Shown: piece after piece, positions 5,544 through 5,550 of the stretch
Layout: the number at the start of each line of letters is the position of its first letter
Position numbering within the stretch: position 1 is the first letter of the stretch
NCBI GenBank assembly: GCA_023411445.1
Contig: JAEYOT010000443.1
Coordinates: 1 to 5,550, forward strand
Direction of reading: 5' to 3'
Length of the DNA stretch: 5,550 nucleotides
DNA from: Pseudomonadota bacterium
GTDB lineage: Bacteria > Myxococcota_A > Polyangia > Polyangiales > Polyangiaceae
Program-made: the position numbers and the translations under genes
Notes under the pieces: model-generated
Told to the model about the DNA's origin: nothing
Seen by the model: the letters and a program-made list of their open reading frames with translations, nothing else
Databases searched by the model: none

Positions 5544-5550
5544 CTCGGGT

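Overview
The window looks like chromosomal DNA of a myxobacterium (Myxococcota, probably a Polyangiales-type lineage). The basis is GC-rich coding sequence (about 73% in a line I counted inside ppx), a CdnL/CarD-family transcription factor, a histone H1-like Lys/Ala-rich protein, and several lipoproteins with glycine-rich or cysteine-rich regions. Taxonomy is inferred from gene content and style, not from a marker gene. I found no tRNA, rRNA, insertion sequence, CRISPR array or phage gene.

Left part (1-2015): the start of a glycine-rich lipoprotein gene runs off the left edge on the minus strand. A roughly 470-base GC-rich intergenic stretch with several perfect dyads follows, ending in a candidate sigma-70-type promoter. 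That promoter drives a two-gene plus-strand operon: a lipoprotein with a cysteine-rich C-terminus, overlapped by 4 bases (GTGA) with a small predicted outer-membrane beta-barrel protein. Neither is a family I can name.

Middle part (2016-4863): three minus-strand genes. In their transcription order these are an OmpA/MotB-type peptidoglycan-binding lipoprotein with a long coiled coil, a short-form Ppx/GppA phosphatase starting 1 base after it (apparent TTG start), a 502-base gap, and cdnL/carD. The gap is lower in GC and holds a near-consensus promoter (TTGACA, 17 bases, TACAGT) plus two tandem perfect hairpins just before the cdnL ribosome binding site. A hairpin followed by a T-rich stretch separates cdnL from the convergent plus-strand operon.

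Right part (4864-5550): a 466-base divergent intergenic region has a perfect 7-bp dyad and an AT-rich patch that may hold the ompA-like gene's promoter. It also has a TTGACA-type promoter with a T-tract upstream for a 51-residue histone H1-like DNA-binding protein. That gene is followed by a 12-bp stem enclosing a second stem with a TTCG loop.

The genes group into envelope functions (three lipoproteins and one beta-barrel) and global-regulation functions (RNA polymerase-binding CdnL, polyphosphate/pppGpp phosphatase, nucleoid protein). I do not see a clear defence or biosynthetic system. The best candidates for something undescribed are the overlapping Cys-rich lipoprotein/beta-barrel pair and the structured cdnL leader.
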